Shown piece after piece: positions 63,885 to 64,000 of a stretch of 64,000 nt of DNA. Source of the stretch: Diplonema papillatum (lineage: Eukaryota > Euglenozoa > Diplonemea > Diplonemida > Diplonemidae); NCBI GenBank assembly GCA_030068145.1, contig JAPJBO010000232.1, forward strand, positions 186,001 to 250,000, read 5' to 3'. The notes under the pieces were generated by a model. It did not search any database and was not told the origin of the DNA. It saw only the letters and a program-made list of their open reading frames with translations. The position numbers were made by a program, and so were the translations under genes. The first letter of the stretch is position 1. Each line of letters opens with the position of its first letter.

Positions 63885-64000
63885 CTGTACAAGCACCTGC
63901 TTTGTAGGAAATACTTGAGGAGACTGCCAGTTGCGAAAACTCAAAGGAGGCAATGCTGTATCCCACACCAAACACAGGTAATTCTGGGTTAAGTGGCGGG
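63885..64000 (-). repeat. Repeat D, inverted copy 4, cut by window end
   Basis: The reverse complement reads CGCCACTTAACCCAGAATTA through GCAACTGGCAGTCTCCTCAA to CTACAAAGCAGGTGCTTGTA, the right half of repeat D, here lacking repeat E. Confidence 0.9.

Overview
The window is nuclear DNA from a single-celled eukaryote, probably an alga or other protist. The evidence is spliced genes with GT-AG introns, a peroxin-2 gene, fragments of eukaryotic 28S and 18S rRNA, GC-rich coding exons in a lower-GC, repeat-choked background, and many long C or G homopolymer runs. I cannot name the lineage from sequence alone. Layout: 0-8.5 kb holds a thiolase-like gene with a peroxisomal tail (1.9-3.1 kb), a four-exon PEX2 gene (5.8-7.8 kb) and a scrap of an LNS2-type domain. 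8.7-11 kb is a minisatellite block, including a telomere-like CCCTAAC array, bounded by inverted 20-bp repeats. 11.9-20.9 kb is one long coiled-coil gene whose second intron carries an apparently whole tyrosine-recombinase retroelement. 22.3-23.9 kb is an exostosin-type glycosyltransferase and 25.4-26.5 kb a cysteine-rich single-pass receptor. 30.2-48.9 kb holds three tandem paralogues: one chromodomain-only protein and two that join a chromodomain to a PARP-like ADP-ribosyltransferase fold. The third paralogue is stretched by an 8.5-kb intron packed with nested repeats, foldback elements and minisatellites. 49.6-52.2 kb is a transposon with CTAGT-rich ends that looks like a head-to-head inverted dimer. 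52.3-58.6 kb is a nearly pristine Penelope-like retroelement. The rest to 64 kb is repeats and unrecognised sequence. The strongest candidate for something new is the Penelope-like element. Its single 1506-residue open reading frame has an N-terminal GIY-YIG nuclease, a Penelope-type reverse transcriptase and a C-terminal ubiquitin-specific protease (USP/UCH) domain with its cysteine box, zinc-finger cysteines and histidine box all recognisable. Its two flanking direct repeats differ at about two positions in some 420. The second candidate is the chromodomain-ADP-ribosyltransferase family, whose splice structure I could work out from three copies; one of its introns is flanked by a repeat of its own splice site, as expected of an introner-like insertion. 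Gene calls rest on translated motifs and on agreement of splice phase between paralogues; no search was run. Repeat edges are approximate.
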